DNA of 64,000 nucleotides from Camelimonas fluminis (GTDB lineage Bacteria; Pseudomonadota; Alphaproteobacteria; Rhizobiales; Beijerinckiaceae): NCBI RefSeq assembly GCF_014656355.1, contig NZ_BNCG01000001.1, positions 166,673 to 230,672 of the forward strand, read 5' to 3'. Shown piece by piece: positions 1 to 8,091 of this stretch (position 1 is its first letter; each line of letters starts with the position of its first letter). The notes under the pieces were generated by a model. It saw only the letters and a program-made list of their open reading frames with translations, ran no database searches and was not told where the DNA came from. The position numbers and the translations under genes were made by a program.

Positions 1-36
1 GCGGCGGCAGGCGCGGCGTTATCGGCAGGCGGCCTG

Positions 37-62
37 AGAAAAGGGCGGCCCGCAGGCCGCCC
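37..62 (-). terminator. Rho-independent terminator after cydX
   Basis: Read on the minus strand, GGGCGGCC and GGCCGCCC form an 8-bp stem with a 4-base loop (plus positions 43-50 and 55-62), followed by TTTTCTC. It lies about 48 bases downstream of the cydX stop and probably ends the cyd operon transcript. Confidence 0.75.
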
Positions 63-109
63 CATTCCGTGTCGCCAGACGCGGGAGCCGGGCCCGGGCG
101 ATGTCCGGC

Positions 110-259
110 CTATCTGGCCGCGCCCGCGCCCGCATCCGGGCTTTGGCGGGCGACGGCTTTCGCCTTCGCCTGATCGTCCATCAGCTCGTACCACATGGCG
201 TTGAGCACGGCGAAAGCGGCTGCGAGCGGCAGTCCGAGCATCCAGGAAAAATACCACAT
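110..259 (-). CDS. cydX: Cytochrome bd oxidase small subunit CydX
   Basis: A 49-residue protein beginning MWYFSWMLGLPLAAAFAVLN. It has one transmembrane helix (about residues 3-22) followed by NAMWYELMDD, the hallmark of CydX/YbgT peptides, and a short polar tail. In known systems CydX binds CydA and stabilises the haem site of cytochrome bd in the inner membrane. The start is 18 bases after the cydB stop, so it is the last gene of the operon and is followed by a terminator. Length (about 37-50 residues is usual), position and motif agree. Confidence 0.92.
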   Translation of the reverse strand: MWYFSWMLGLPLAAAFAVLNAMWYELMDDQAKAKAVARQSPDAGAGAAR

Positions 260-277
260 GCGATCGTCCTTCCTTTC

Positions 278-1432
278 TCAGTAAGCGTGACCGTCGCCGG
301 ATTCGATGGCTTTGGCGTCGACCTTGCCCCACAGCACCCGGTAAACGAAGGCGGTGTAGGCGAGGATGAGCGGCAGGAAAATCACCGTCGCCACCAGCAT
401 GATGAACAGGGTGAGGTGGCTCGACGAGGAGTCCCACACCGTCAGCGAGACGTTCGGATCGGCCGAGGACGGCAGGATGAACGGGAACATCGAGACGCCG
501 ACCGTGGCGATGACGCCGAAGATGGCGATGTTGCTGCACAGAAGGGCCGAAACCTCGCCCCGGGCCCGCATGGCGATGAAAGTCGCCAGCGCGCCGAGGA
601 CGCCGAGAACAGGCGCGATCAGTGTCCAGGGCGCCGCCTGGTAGTTGGCGAACCAGGCCAGCGGCGCCAGCGCCACTGTTTTGGCGTGCGGGTTGGAGGC
701 GCCGCCGCGCACGATTTCGCTGGTGAAGCGGTAGCCGTCGATTCCGTAATACAGCCAGACGCCGGCCAGCACGAACAGCGCCAGCGTCAACAACGCCGTG
801 ACCGAGCCGATGCTCCGGGCCCGGTCGCGCACCACGCCTTCAGTCTTCACCTCGAGCCACGCCGCCCCATGGGTGAGCAACATGCAGACGGAGAGGACGC
901 CGCACAGCAGCGCGAACGGATTGAGCAGGCCGAAGAAGGTTCCGTCGTAGAAAATCCGCATGGTGTCGTCGAGCCGGAAGGGCACGCCCTGCAACACGTT
1001 GCCAACGGCGACGCCGAAGATCAGCGACGGCACGAAACCGCCGATGAACAGCGCCCAGTCCCAGCCATTGCGCCAGCGCGCGCTGTCGATTTTGGAGCGG
1101 TACTTGAAGCCGACCGGCCGCAGGATCAGCGCCATCAATATGGCGAACATCGCCAGATAAAACCCTGAGAACGATACGGCGTAGAGCTGGGGCCAGGCGG
1201 CGAAAATCGCGCCGCCGCCAAGGATCAGCCACACCTGGTTGCCTTCCCACACCGGCCCGATGGAGTTGATGGCGACGCGTCGCTCCACATCGGTCCGCGC
1301 CACGAAGGGCAGCAGCGCGCCGACGCCAAGATCAAAGCCGTCGGTCATGGCGAAGCCGATCAGCAGCACGCCGAGCAGCACCCACCAGATCAGGCGCAGA
1401 TGTTCGTAAGAGATCAGTTCGTGAAGGATCAT
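278..1432 (-). CDS. cydB: Cytochrome bd ubiquinol oxidase subunit II
   Basis: CydB (384 residues) is the second large membrane subunit of cytochrome bd, which oxidises quinol and reduces oxygen to water with high affinity. It is hydrophobic throughout, with eight or more likely helices. Family motifs are visible: DGFDLGVG at residues 31-38 and GPVWEGNQVWLILGGGA at about 59-75, where the W-E-x-N part is conserved. Length matches the family (about 378-385). It begins 3 bases after the cydA stop and is followed by cydX, so translation is probably coupled. Confidence 0.97.
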   Translation of the reverse strand: MILHELISYEHLRLIWWVLLGVLLIGFAMTDGFDLGVGALLPFVARTDVERRVAINSIGPVWEGNQVWLILGGGAIFAAWPQLYAVSFSGFYLAMFAILMALILRPVGFKYRSKIDSARWRNGWDWALFIGGFVPSLIFGVAVGNVLQGVPFRLDDTMRIFYDGTFFGLLNPFALLCGVLSVCMLLTHGAAWLEVKTEGVVRDRARSIGSVTALLTLALFVLAGVWLYYGIDGYRFTSEIVRGGASNPHAKTVALAPLAWFANYQAAPWTLIAPVLGVLGALATFIAMRARGEVSALLCSNIAIFGVIATVGVSMFPFILPSSADPNVSLTVWDSSSSHLTLFIMLVATVIFLPLILAYTAFVYRVLWGKVDAKAIESGDGHAY

Positions 1433-1435
1433 GAC

Positions 1436-3013
1436 TTACTCCGCAGGCGCGAGGGCGGCCGGAACGAGGGCGGCTTCCGGATCGTGATCCGGCTCCGGCC
1501 CCTTGCGGATGGCGCGCAGCATCAGCTTCATCTCGATGACGATCAGGACAAGATAAAGCGCCGTGAAGCCAATGATGGTCATCAACACGGTGTGCGCGCC
1601 AAGGCTCGACACCGCGAGGGCCGTCGGCAGCACGCCTTCGATCACCCACGGCTGACGGCCCAGCTCCGCCACCATCCAGCCCGCCTCGATGGCGATCCAG
1701 GGCAGCGGAATGGCCAGCACCGCCAGCCACAGCAGCCAGCGCGGCCCTTCCAGGCGGCGCCGGGCCGACTGGACGAAGAACACGGCGGTGAGCGCGATGA
1801 AGATCAGGCCGCAGCCGACCATGATGCGGAACAGCCAGAAGATCGGCGCCACCATGGGAACCGTGTCATTGGCCGCCCTGAGGATCTGCTCCGGCGTCGC
1901 CTGACGCGGATCGTCCACATAACGCTTCAGCAGCAGGGCGTAGCCGAGATCCTTGCCATTCTCCTCGAAGGTCTTGCGCAGATCCTCCGGGATGGCCGAG
2001 CCGCGCGGCAGGCCGCGGATCTTCTGCAGGGCGTCATAGGCGATAACGCCCTTCCTGATGAAACCTTCGGCGCGCTGCGTCAGTTCGTTGATGCCCATGA
2101 TCGGGGTGTCGAGCGAACGGGTGCCGATCAGGCCCATCACCCAGGGAATGTGGATGGCGTAATGGGTCTCGCGCGCCGCCTGATCGGGGAAACCGACGAT
2201 GGTGAAGGAGGCCGGCGGCGGCTCCGTCCGCCACATGGCCTCGATCGCCGCCAGCTTCATCTTCTGGTGTTCGCTGGTGAGGTAGCCGCTCTCGTCGCCA
2301 AGCACCACGACGGAGAGGGAGGCCGCCAGGCCAAAGGAGGCGGCCACGGTCATCGAACGCTTCGCCAGTTCCAGATGACGGCCCTTGAGCACGTACCAGG
2401 CCGAGACGCCGAGCACGAAAATGGCGCCGCAGACATACCCGGCGGAGACGGTGTGAACGAACTTGGCCTGGGCGACCGGGTTCATCAGCACGTCGTAGAA
2501 GCTGGAAACCTCCATGCGCATGGTTTCCGGGTTGAACACGGCGCCAGCCGGATTTTGCATCCAGCCGTTGGCGATCAGAATCCACAGCGCCGAGAAATTG
2601 GTGCCGAGCGCCATCAACCAGGTGACCGTCAGGTGGCCGACGCGGGACAGGCGGTCCCAACCGAAGAAAAACAGGCCGACGAACGTCGCTTCCAGAAAGA
2701 ACGCCATCAGGCCTTCAATGGCCAGCGGCGCGCCGAAGACGTCGCCGACATAGTGGCTGTAGTAGCTCCAGTTCATGCCGAACTGGAACTCCATGACGAT
2801 GCCGGTGGACACGCCAATGGCGAAGTTGATGCCGAACAGCACGCCCCAGAATTTGGTCATCTGTCGCCAGATGGGCCGACCGGTCATCACATAGACGGTC
2901 TCCATGATGGCGACGAGAATGGAGAGCCCGAGCGTCAGCGGCACGAACAGAAAGTGATACAACGCCGTTAACGCGAACTGCAGTCGCGACAACGCGACGA
3001 TGTCCAGTTCCAT
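1436..3013 (-). CDS. cydA: Cytochrome bd ubiquinol oxidase subunit I
   Basis: CydA (525 residues) carries the haems and the quinol site of cytochrome bd. Visible ligands fit the family: H20 (haem b595 ligand in E. coli numbering H19), E100 and E108 (proton path), H187 (b558), and the quinol-loop residues K252 and E257 in GDESGYLTSEHQKMK. GRQPW lies at 452-456. The periplasmic quinol loop is long (roughly 250-390), as in the E. coli-type L-subfamily. A 438-base gap separates it from cydC, so it may have its own promoter as well as operon transcription. The ribosome binding site is weak. Confidence 0.97.
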   Translation of the reverse strand: MELDIVALSRLQFALTALYHFLFVPLTLGLSILVAIMETVYVMTGRPIWRQMTKFWGVLFGINFAIGVSTGIVMEFQFGMNWSYYSHYVGDVFGAPLAIEGLMAFFLEATFVGLFFFGWDRLSRVGHLTVTWLMALGTNFSALWILIANGWMQNPAGAVFNPETMRMEVSSFYDVLMNPVAQAKFVHTVSAGYVCGAIFVLGVSAWYVLKGRHLELAKRSMTVAASFGLAASLSVVVLGDESGYLTSEHQKMKLAAIEAMWRTEPPPASFTIVGFPDQAARETHYAIHIPWVMGLIGTRSLDTPIMGINELTQRAEGFIRKGVIAYDALQKIRGLPRGSAIPEDLRKTFEENGKDLGYALLLKRYVDDPRQATPEQILRAANDTVPMVAPIFWLFRIMVGCGLIFIALTAVFFVQSARRRLEGPRWLLWLAVLAIPLPWIAIEAGWMVAELGRQPWVIEGVLPTALAVSSLGAHTVLMTIIGFTALYLVLIVIEMKLMLRAIRKGPEPDHDPEAALVPAALAPAE

Positions 3014-3451
3014 CTGTTTCGCCAGGACGTCCGCCCTGGCCCCCTGGTTGATCCGCCCCGTGGGGGGCGAATGTCAGCGCCTCACCGGGTAGAACCCGGC
3101 GTGAGGCAATGCGGTCCCGCGTCTCGCCGGAAATTCTTGCCGGCGCGGTTGTCTGCGACGGCAAGGTTCTGGCTGGAGCGCCGCTCCATGGTTCCCGGAG
3201 CTGTCGCCGGAACGCGTGACCTTGCGTGTGCGGCGTTCGCCCGGACCGGGTTCAAGGCCCGGCGTTTCTGCCCCTGAGCGGTTCCGGTCCACAGACCAGA
3301 ATTCGCTCAAGGGTTTGTTGTTCAGGGCGAATTCTGATCGACCAGACGATCCGGCCGGGTCAGAAAGCGCTCTGGCGCGACAACCTCCGCCGTCGCCGCC
3401 CCCGCCAATCCTCTCAAGGCGCAGCACGGGCTGCACGCCGGGCGCCGCCAG
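3014..3451. other. cydC-cydA intergenic region with two inverted repeats
   Basis: No convincing gene. On the cydA side, GCCTCACCGGGT pairs with ACCCGGCGTGAGGC (3079-3107) around a 3-base loop with a 2-base bulge, about 66 bases upstream of cydA; this could be a leader hairpin. Further up is a member of repeat family II (3297-3376, listed separately). No FNR box (TTGAT-N4-ATCAA) was seen. Confidence 0.5.
3297..3376 (+). repeat. Mosaic intergenic repeat family II, copy 1
   Basis: CAGAATTCGC (3297-3306) and GCGAATTCTG (3327-3336) are a perfect 10-bp inverted repeat with a 20-base spacer. The right arm runs on into GATCGACCAGA, then about 16 variable bases, then AAAGCGCTCTGG. The 19 bases CGAATTCTGATCGACCAGA (3328-3346) recur exactly in reverse orientation at 23011-23029, and diverged forms occur near 13016 and 24109. 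Confidence 0.7.
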
Positions 3452-5248
3452 TCAGTCCGGCCGCAGCCCCGCCAGCAGGACGTCGAACGCCGGTTCGCCG
3501 CGCCGCGCCTCAGCCGTCAAACGGCCATGGTTCATCACCAGCAGCCGGTCGGCCAGGTCGGCCTCGCGGCGCAGATGGGTGGCGATGACCACGGCGCGCC
3601 CCTCCGCCAGTCGCGCCGCGCATCCCAGCACGTCGCGGGCGGTGGCGGCGTCCAGCGCCTCGGTTGGCTCATCCAGCAGCCAGAGCGGCGCATCGCGAAG
3701 CAGCAGACGGGCAAGCGCCAGCCGCCGGCCCTGGCCTCCCGAGAGGCCGGCTCCGCCTTCGCCCAGGGGGGCGTCAAGCGGTGATGTCATAGCCCCGGTG
3801 GACCGCCCCCGTATGACGTCGTCGAGGCTTGCCGCCGTCAGCGCCGCCATCAGCGTGGCGTCGTTGGCCTGGGGCGCCGCCAGTTGCAGATTGCCGCGCC
3901 AACTGTCCTGAAACAGTTCGGTGCGCTGGGTCAGCAGGCTGGCGGGACGATTGCGGACCTCCCCGGTGGTCGCTTCCAGTTCCCCGGCCAGCAACGCCAG
4001 CAGCGTGGATTTTCCGGCTCCGCTGGCGCCGATGATGGCGATGCGTTCGCCAGCGCCGACCGTCAGGTCGACATCGGCAAATACGGGGCGGGCGGCGCCT
4101 GGATGGCGCACGCTGACCTGGCGCAACGTCGCGACGACCTGGTCGTCCGCTGGCGCCTGCCGGACCGGCGCCGCGGACTGATCGACGAGGCGGGGGGCCA
4201 ACCGGCCCACGGCCAGCAGGGCGCGGCCCAGTTCCATGGCGCCGCGCCGCAGGGCGGCGAAGGGTTCAAGCGCCGCGAGCGCCACCAGCACCGCCATGGC
4301 GGCGACGGGCGCGCCGATCGCGCCGCTTTCGGCAAGGGCGGCGACCGTCAGCAGGGCGGCGGTGAGCAGGAGCGCTGTCGCCACGCTGAACGCCGCCGTC
4401 ACCCGGGCCTCGATGCGGTTCAGCGCATTGTCCGCGTCGGCGAGGCGCGCGTCGGCGGCGGCGAGGCCGGCCTGCGCCGCAGCCATGCGGCCGGTCATGA
4501 CCAGGTCTGTCTGGCCAGCCGTGAGGTCGATGATGCGCTGCCGCAAGGTTTCCAGGCCACTGCTGCGGCGGCGCGACGGCGTCAGCGCGCGGCGGGCCGC
4601 GAGCGCCGGCACGCCAAGGCCGGCAAGCAACAGCCAGAGGCCGGCGAGCAGGCCAAACCAGCCGTTAACCAGCCCCAGGGACACGCCGGCCGCCAGGGCC
4701 GCCCCCAGCGCGGCGGCGGCGGGAACCAGAATGCGCAGGTAGAGCGAATCCAGCGCGTCAATGTCGCTGGTCAGGCGGAACAGCAGGCGGGCGGGGCGAA
4801 GCAACAGCCGCCGCGCCGCGCCGGGCTGGGCCCAGCCGCGAAACGCCCGTTCCCGCAATGCGGCCAGCACCGCGAAGGTCGCGTCATGGGTGACCAGGCG
4901 CTCGCCATAACGGGCGGCGGTGCGGGTGAGGGCGAGGAAACGGATGCCGGCCGATGGCGCGAACACGTCGAAGGCGAGGGCTGTCGCCGCCGACAGGCCC
5001 GCGATGGCGGTGGCGGTGATGAACCAGCCGGAAAGCCCGAGCAGGGCGATGCCAGCCAGCACGGTGAAGGCGGCCAGCGCCGCGCCCAGCAGCAGGTGGT
5101 TGCGCTGACCTGTCCAGAACAGCTTCAGCACGGCGCCAAGACTGCGGGGGAGACTGCGTGAAAGGCTGCGTTGAAGGGCGGGGCTGCGCGAGCCGGCCGG
5201 GTTGCCCGGCGGGGCGGGGCGCGGCGTGGTGGGCGCTGGAGCTGTCAT
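3452..5248 (-). CDS. cydC: Thiol reductant ABC exporter subunit CydC
   Basis: A half-transporter of 598 residues with an N-terminal six-helix membrane domain (about 45-350) and a C-terminal ATPase. Walker A GASGAGKST is at 407-415, the signature LSGGQGRR at 502-509, and Walker B LWLLDEPTEALD at about 522-533 with an H-loop (ATHLRRE) after it. CydDC exports cysteine and glutathione to the periplasm and is needed to assemble cytochrome bd. Its ATG overlaps the cydD stop by 4 bases (ATGA), so the two halves are translationally coupled. The N-terminal ~35 residues are Pro/Arg-rich. Confidence 0.93.
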   Translation of the reverse strand: MTAPAPTTPRPAPPGNPAGSRSPALQRSLSRSLPRSLGAVLKLFWTGQRNHLLLGAALAAFTVLAGIALLGLSGWFITATAIAGLSAATALAFDVFAPSAGIRFLALTRTAARYGERLVTHDATFAVLAALRERAFRGWAQPGAARRLLLRPARLLFRLTSDIDALDSLYLRILVPAAAALGAALAAGVSLGLVNGWFGLLAGLWLLLAGLGVPALAARRALTPSRRRSSGLETLRQRIIDLTAGQTDLVMTGRMAAAQAGLAAADARLADADNALNRIEARVTAAFSVATALLLTAALLTVAALAESGAIGAPVAAMAVLVALAALEPFAALRRGAMELGRALLAVGRLAPRLVDQSAAPVRQAPADDQVVATLRQVSVRHPGAARPVFADVDLTVGAGERIAIIGASGAGKSTLLALLAGELEATTGEVRNRPASLLTQRTELFQDSWRGNLQLAAPQANDATLMAALTAASLDDVIRGRSTGAMTSPLDAPLGEGGAGLSGGQGRRLALARLLLRDAPLWLLDEPTEALDAATARDVLGCAARLAEGRAVVIATHLRREADLADRLLVMNHGRLTAEARRGEPAFDVLLAGLRPD

Positions 5249-7179
5249 GTCCGCTCCTCCGGCGCGTCTGTCGCCGCCAGGCGAATGGTCCTGTCCATGC
5301 GTGCGGCCAGCTCCGGGTCATGGGTGGCGACGATCAGCGTGCGCCCTTCCGCCAGATCCAGCAGGCTTTCCGTGACCGCGCTGGCGGTGGCGCGGTCAAG
5401 ATGCGCCGTCGGCTCATCGGCAAGCACGAGGCCGGCGTTGTGGTTGAACGCGGCGCGGGCGAGGGCGAGCCGCAGCGCCTCGCCGCCGGAGAGGCCAACG
5501 CCGCCCTCGCCGATGATGGCGCCGCCACGGTTGGCGGCGACGTCGGCGAGATTGGCCCAGCGCAAGGCCTGCCGGGCGCTCGCGCCAACGTCCGGCGCGG
5601 GGCGGCCAAGACTGACATTGGCTTCAAGGGCGCCAGTGAAAATGTGCGGTTGCTGGCCGATCCAGGCCATGCGCTGGCGCAGCCCCGCGACGTTTGCGTC
5701 ATTGAGTGGCTGGCCGCCGATGGCGATGACGCCGTGTTGCGGCGCGGCGAGGCCGGCCAGCAGCGCCAGCAGCGTGGACTTGCCGTCGCCGCTCGGGCCG
5801 AGCAGCGCTACGCGTTCGCCCGCGGCGATGTCGATGCTGAAGGCCTCCGGCAGGGCATGGGCCGTTGCGCCCGGATAGCGAAAGCCGAGGTCATGCGCCG
5901 CCACCGCCAGCGGACCCGCGGGCAGGGAGATCTCCAGGGGCGGGCCCATGGGGAAGGGGCTGGCCGCCGCGTCGGCTGGCGTTTCCGGTTGCCGCGCGCC
6001 GGGCAGGGGCAGCGCTTCGCCTGCCGTGTCTGGCGTCGACAGCCTGTCCAGCGCCGCCATGGCCGCTTCGCCGGCCGCCTTGTCGTGCCAGACGGCGGAA
6101 AGCTCGCGCAGCGGGTCGAAAAACGCCGGCGCCAGCAGCAGGATGAACAGACCCTGGGCGAGCGTCAGCTTGCCGCCCCAGGCGCCGAATGGCAGTTGGC
6201 CGAGCAGGTGAAAACCGATGTAGACGGCGACAAGCGCCACGCCGAGCGCCGAGAACAGCTCCAGCACCGCGGAAGACAGAAAGGCGATGCGCAGCACCGC
6301 CATGGTTTTGCGGCGCACGGTTTCGGCGTTGGCGCGCAGGCGCGTCGCTGTGGCTTCCACGGCCCCGAGGGTGCGAATGGTGGCGAGTCCGCGCAGGCGG
6401 TCGAGCAGAAAGGCGTTCATCGCGCCCATTTCCACCAGTTGCGCTTCGCTTGCGGCCTTGGCCCGCCAGCCGATCAAAGCCATGAACAGCGGAATGAGCG
6501 GCGCGGCGACAAGCAGGATCAGGCCCGCCACCCAGGAAAACGGAACGACGCAGGCGAGGATGACCAGCGGAACAATGCTGGCTTTCATGCGCGCCGGCTG
6601 GAAGCGCGAGAGCCAAGCCTGCACCGCCTCGGCCTGCTCGCCAACAATGGCGGCGGCTTCGCCGGAGGCGACCCGGTTCATGTCGAGCGGCGAGCGCGCC
6701 GCAATGGCTTCGCAGGCGGCGCGGCGGCGCGCCGTGAGCGTCGGGCGCGCGCCCCTGAAGGCCTGGCGCACGCCCAGTGCGTCGAGCGCGGCGCGCAACA
6801 GGCCAAGCCCCAGCACGCCAGCCGCCGGCGCGAGCATGGCGCTGGCTGGCGCGCCATGGGCGAGACCGCCGATCGCCCAGGCGATCAGCGCCGCCTGCGG
6901 CAGCCAGATGAGCGTCGCCGCAGCCTGGATCAGCGCGGCCTTGCGCGCGGCGTCCCGATCCTCGCGGCCGTGCTGGCGCTTGCGGGCTGGCTGTCTCGCG
7001 GGCGCGGCCCCAACCGCCAGTTGCCTGGCGGCAAAACGATCCGCGGCGACAGCGGCAGGGAAAGCGGCTGCGGCGTCGTCGGCGGCGGAAGCGACGCGTC
7101 CGGTCGCCGTCATCGTTTCGCGCTGTTGCAGGGGGGCGGGCGCGCCGCCAGTTTCCGCTGGCCAGGGATTGCCTCGCAT
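5245..7179 (-). CDS. cydD: Thiol reductant ABC exporter subunit CydD
   Basis: The partner half-transporter of CydC (644 residues from the chosen ATG). The membrane domain covers roughly residues 80-365. The ATPase has Walker A GPSGDGKST at about 461-469, signature LSGGE at 563-567 and Walker B VLADEPTAHLD near 585-595. The start MRGNPWPAE is preferred because it lies 4 bases after the stop of the upstream regulator; a longer frame would overlap that gene. The first ~80 residues are Ala/Arg-rich and look disordered, so a still later start (for example near 7113) is possible. It sits between the regulator and cydC in one operon. Confidence 0.92.
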   Translation of the reverse strand: MRGNPWPAETGGAPAPLQQRETMTATGRVASAADDAAAAFPAAVAADRFAARQLAVGAAPARQPARKRQHGREDRDAARKAALIQAAATLIWLPQAALIAWAIGGLAHGAPASAMLAPAAGVLGLGLLRAALDALGVRQAFRGARPTLTARRRAACEAIAARSPLDMNRVASGEAAAIVGEQAEAVQAWLSRFQPARMKASIVPLVILACVVPFSWVAGLILLVAAPLIPLFMALIGWRAKAASEAQLVEMGAMNAFLLDRLRGLATIRTLGAVEATATRLRANAETVRRKTMAVLRIAFLSSAVLELFSALGVALVAVYIGFHLLGQLPFGAWGGKLTLAQGLFILLLAPAFFDPLRELSAVWHDKAAGEAAMAALDRLSTPDTAGEALPLPGARQPETPADAAASPFPMGPPLEISLPAGPLAVAAHDLGFRYPGATAHALPEAFSIDIAAGERVALLGPSGDGKSTLLALLAGLAAPQHGVIAIGGQPLNDANVAGLRQRMAWIGQQPHIFTGALEANVSLGRPAPDVGASARQALRWANLADVAANRGGAIIGEGGVGLSGGEALRLALARAAFNHNAGLVLADEPTAHLDRATASAVTESLLDLAEGRTLIVATHDPELAARMDRTIRLAATDAPEERT

Positions 7180-7183
7180 GGCC

Positions 7184-7756
7184 TCAGCCCTTTGTGGTTG
7201 GGCGCCGTTTCCGGCCGAGGGACACGATCCTGTCTGTGGTTTCAAGCAGTCTGGTGACCCGCGACCCCAGGGTCAACAATGTCGCAAGCCTTTCCTGATC
7301 AAGCTGCTTCACATCATCGTACCAGGTGGTCAGCCGTTCGATCATGTTGTGCATTTCGGCCATGCGTTGCTGGGCGTGCCGTTCGATGTCGCTGGCCGGT
7401 TGCTCCATGAGAATTTCGCGCAATACCGAAAGGGTGGGATCGACTTCCCGTTTTTTGCGCTCTTCTGCGAGGGTGCGGAGAATGAGCCAGATATCGTCCG
7501 GCGTGGTGAAGAAATCCCGACGGTCGTCAGGCAGGTGCTTCAGCAGCACCAGACTCCAGGCTTGCAATTCGCGCAGGCCCATGGAGACGTTGGAGCGGGA
7601 AATGCCAAGCGCCGCGACAATCTCATCGGCGCACAGGGGCCCGGGCGAGACATAGAGCAGGGCGTAGATCTGGCCGACGGTGCGATTGATGCCCCAGCGG
7701 CTGCCCATTTCGCCGAAATGAAGCACGAAGGACTGGACAAGCGGCGGCAGGTTCAT
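7184..7756 (-). CDS. GbsR/MarR-type transcriptional regulator of the cyd operon
   Basis: A winged-helix regulator of 190 residues from the preferred start MNLPPLVQSFVLHFGEMG. The segment WGINRTVGQIYALLYVSPGPLCADEIVAALGISRSNVSMGLRELQ is the DNA-binding domain typical of GbsR-like proteins. The C-terminal half is a helical dimerisation region. It is the first gene of the cyd operon and probably its own regulator: a 28-base imperfect palindrome lies 18 bases upstream of the start. An ATG at 7804 would give 206 residues but would place the palindrome inside the coding region; an ATG at 7762 is also possible. What it senses is unknown; family members elsewhere respond to choline or osmotic cues. 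Confidence 0.85.
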   Translation of the reverse strand: MNLPPLVQSFVLHFGEMGSRWGINRTVGQIYALLYVSPGPLCADEIVAALGISRSNVSMGLRELQAWSLVLLKHLPDDRRDFFTTPDDIWLILRTLAEERKKREVDPTLSVLREILMEQPASDIERHAQQRMAEMHNMIERLTTWYDDVKQLDQERLATLLTLGSRVTRLLETTDRIVSLGRKRRPTTKG

Positions 7757-7774
7757 GGACATGACGGACCAAAC

Positions 7775-7802
7775 GGTAGTTTCAGAAATTTCTGAAATTA
7801 CC
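7775..7802. promoter_or_regulatory. Operator-like 28-base palindrome upstream of the cyd regulator
   Basis: The core TTTCAGAAATTTCTGAAA (7780-7797) is an 18-base perfect palindrome. With flanks GGTAG and TTACC the symmetry extends to 28 bases with one mismatched pair (7779/7798). It is AT-rich against a GC-rich background and lies just upstream of the preferred regulator start, as expected for an autoregulatory operator. It also lies on the regulator side of the divergent gap shared with pgm. Confidence 0.7.
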
Positions 7803-8091
7803 ATACAGCCTGACGTCGAAATTTCAACGCCTGACCCAGGCGCGCGCCAGCGCGGGGGTTGTGGCCGGAGGTCGCGGCGGCTGTTGACGGACGTCAGACG
7901 GACGCGGAGCCGCCATGGCGTCGCCCCGATTGGGCGATTGCAATGAAACGCAGCCTGTGTATCCGCTTTTGTGGAAAAGGCGGCGGGGGCTGGCTACCAG
8001 GCCCGGCAAACCGGAATGTATGATGAGGCTGCGGCTGGCCGGGATCGCCCGGCAATGTCGGGACGCAGCGCCTCTGGCAAAGGGAGACTAT
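7803..8091. other. Divergent region between cyd regulator and pgm
   Basis: Apart from the palindrome at 7775-7802, no further gene is supported here. It should hold the pgm promoter, but no clear -35/-10 pair was recognised. An AGGGAGA ribosome binding site precedes pgm. Confidence 0.4.

Noticed and set aside
1-36. End of a gene at the left window edge (a frame ending TGA at 35-37)
   Set aside because: Only 36 bases are visible; no protein can be recognised.
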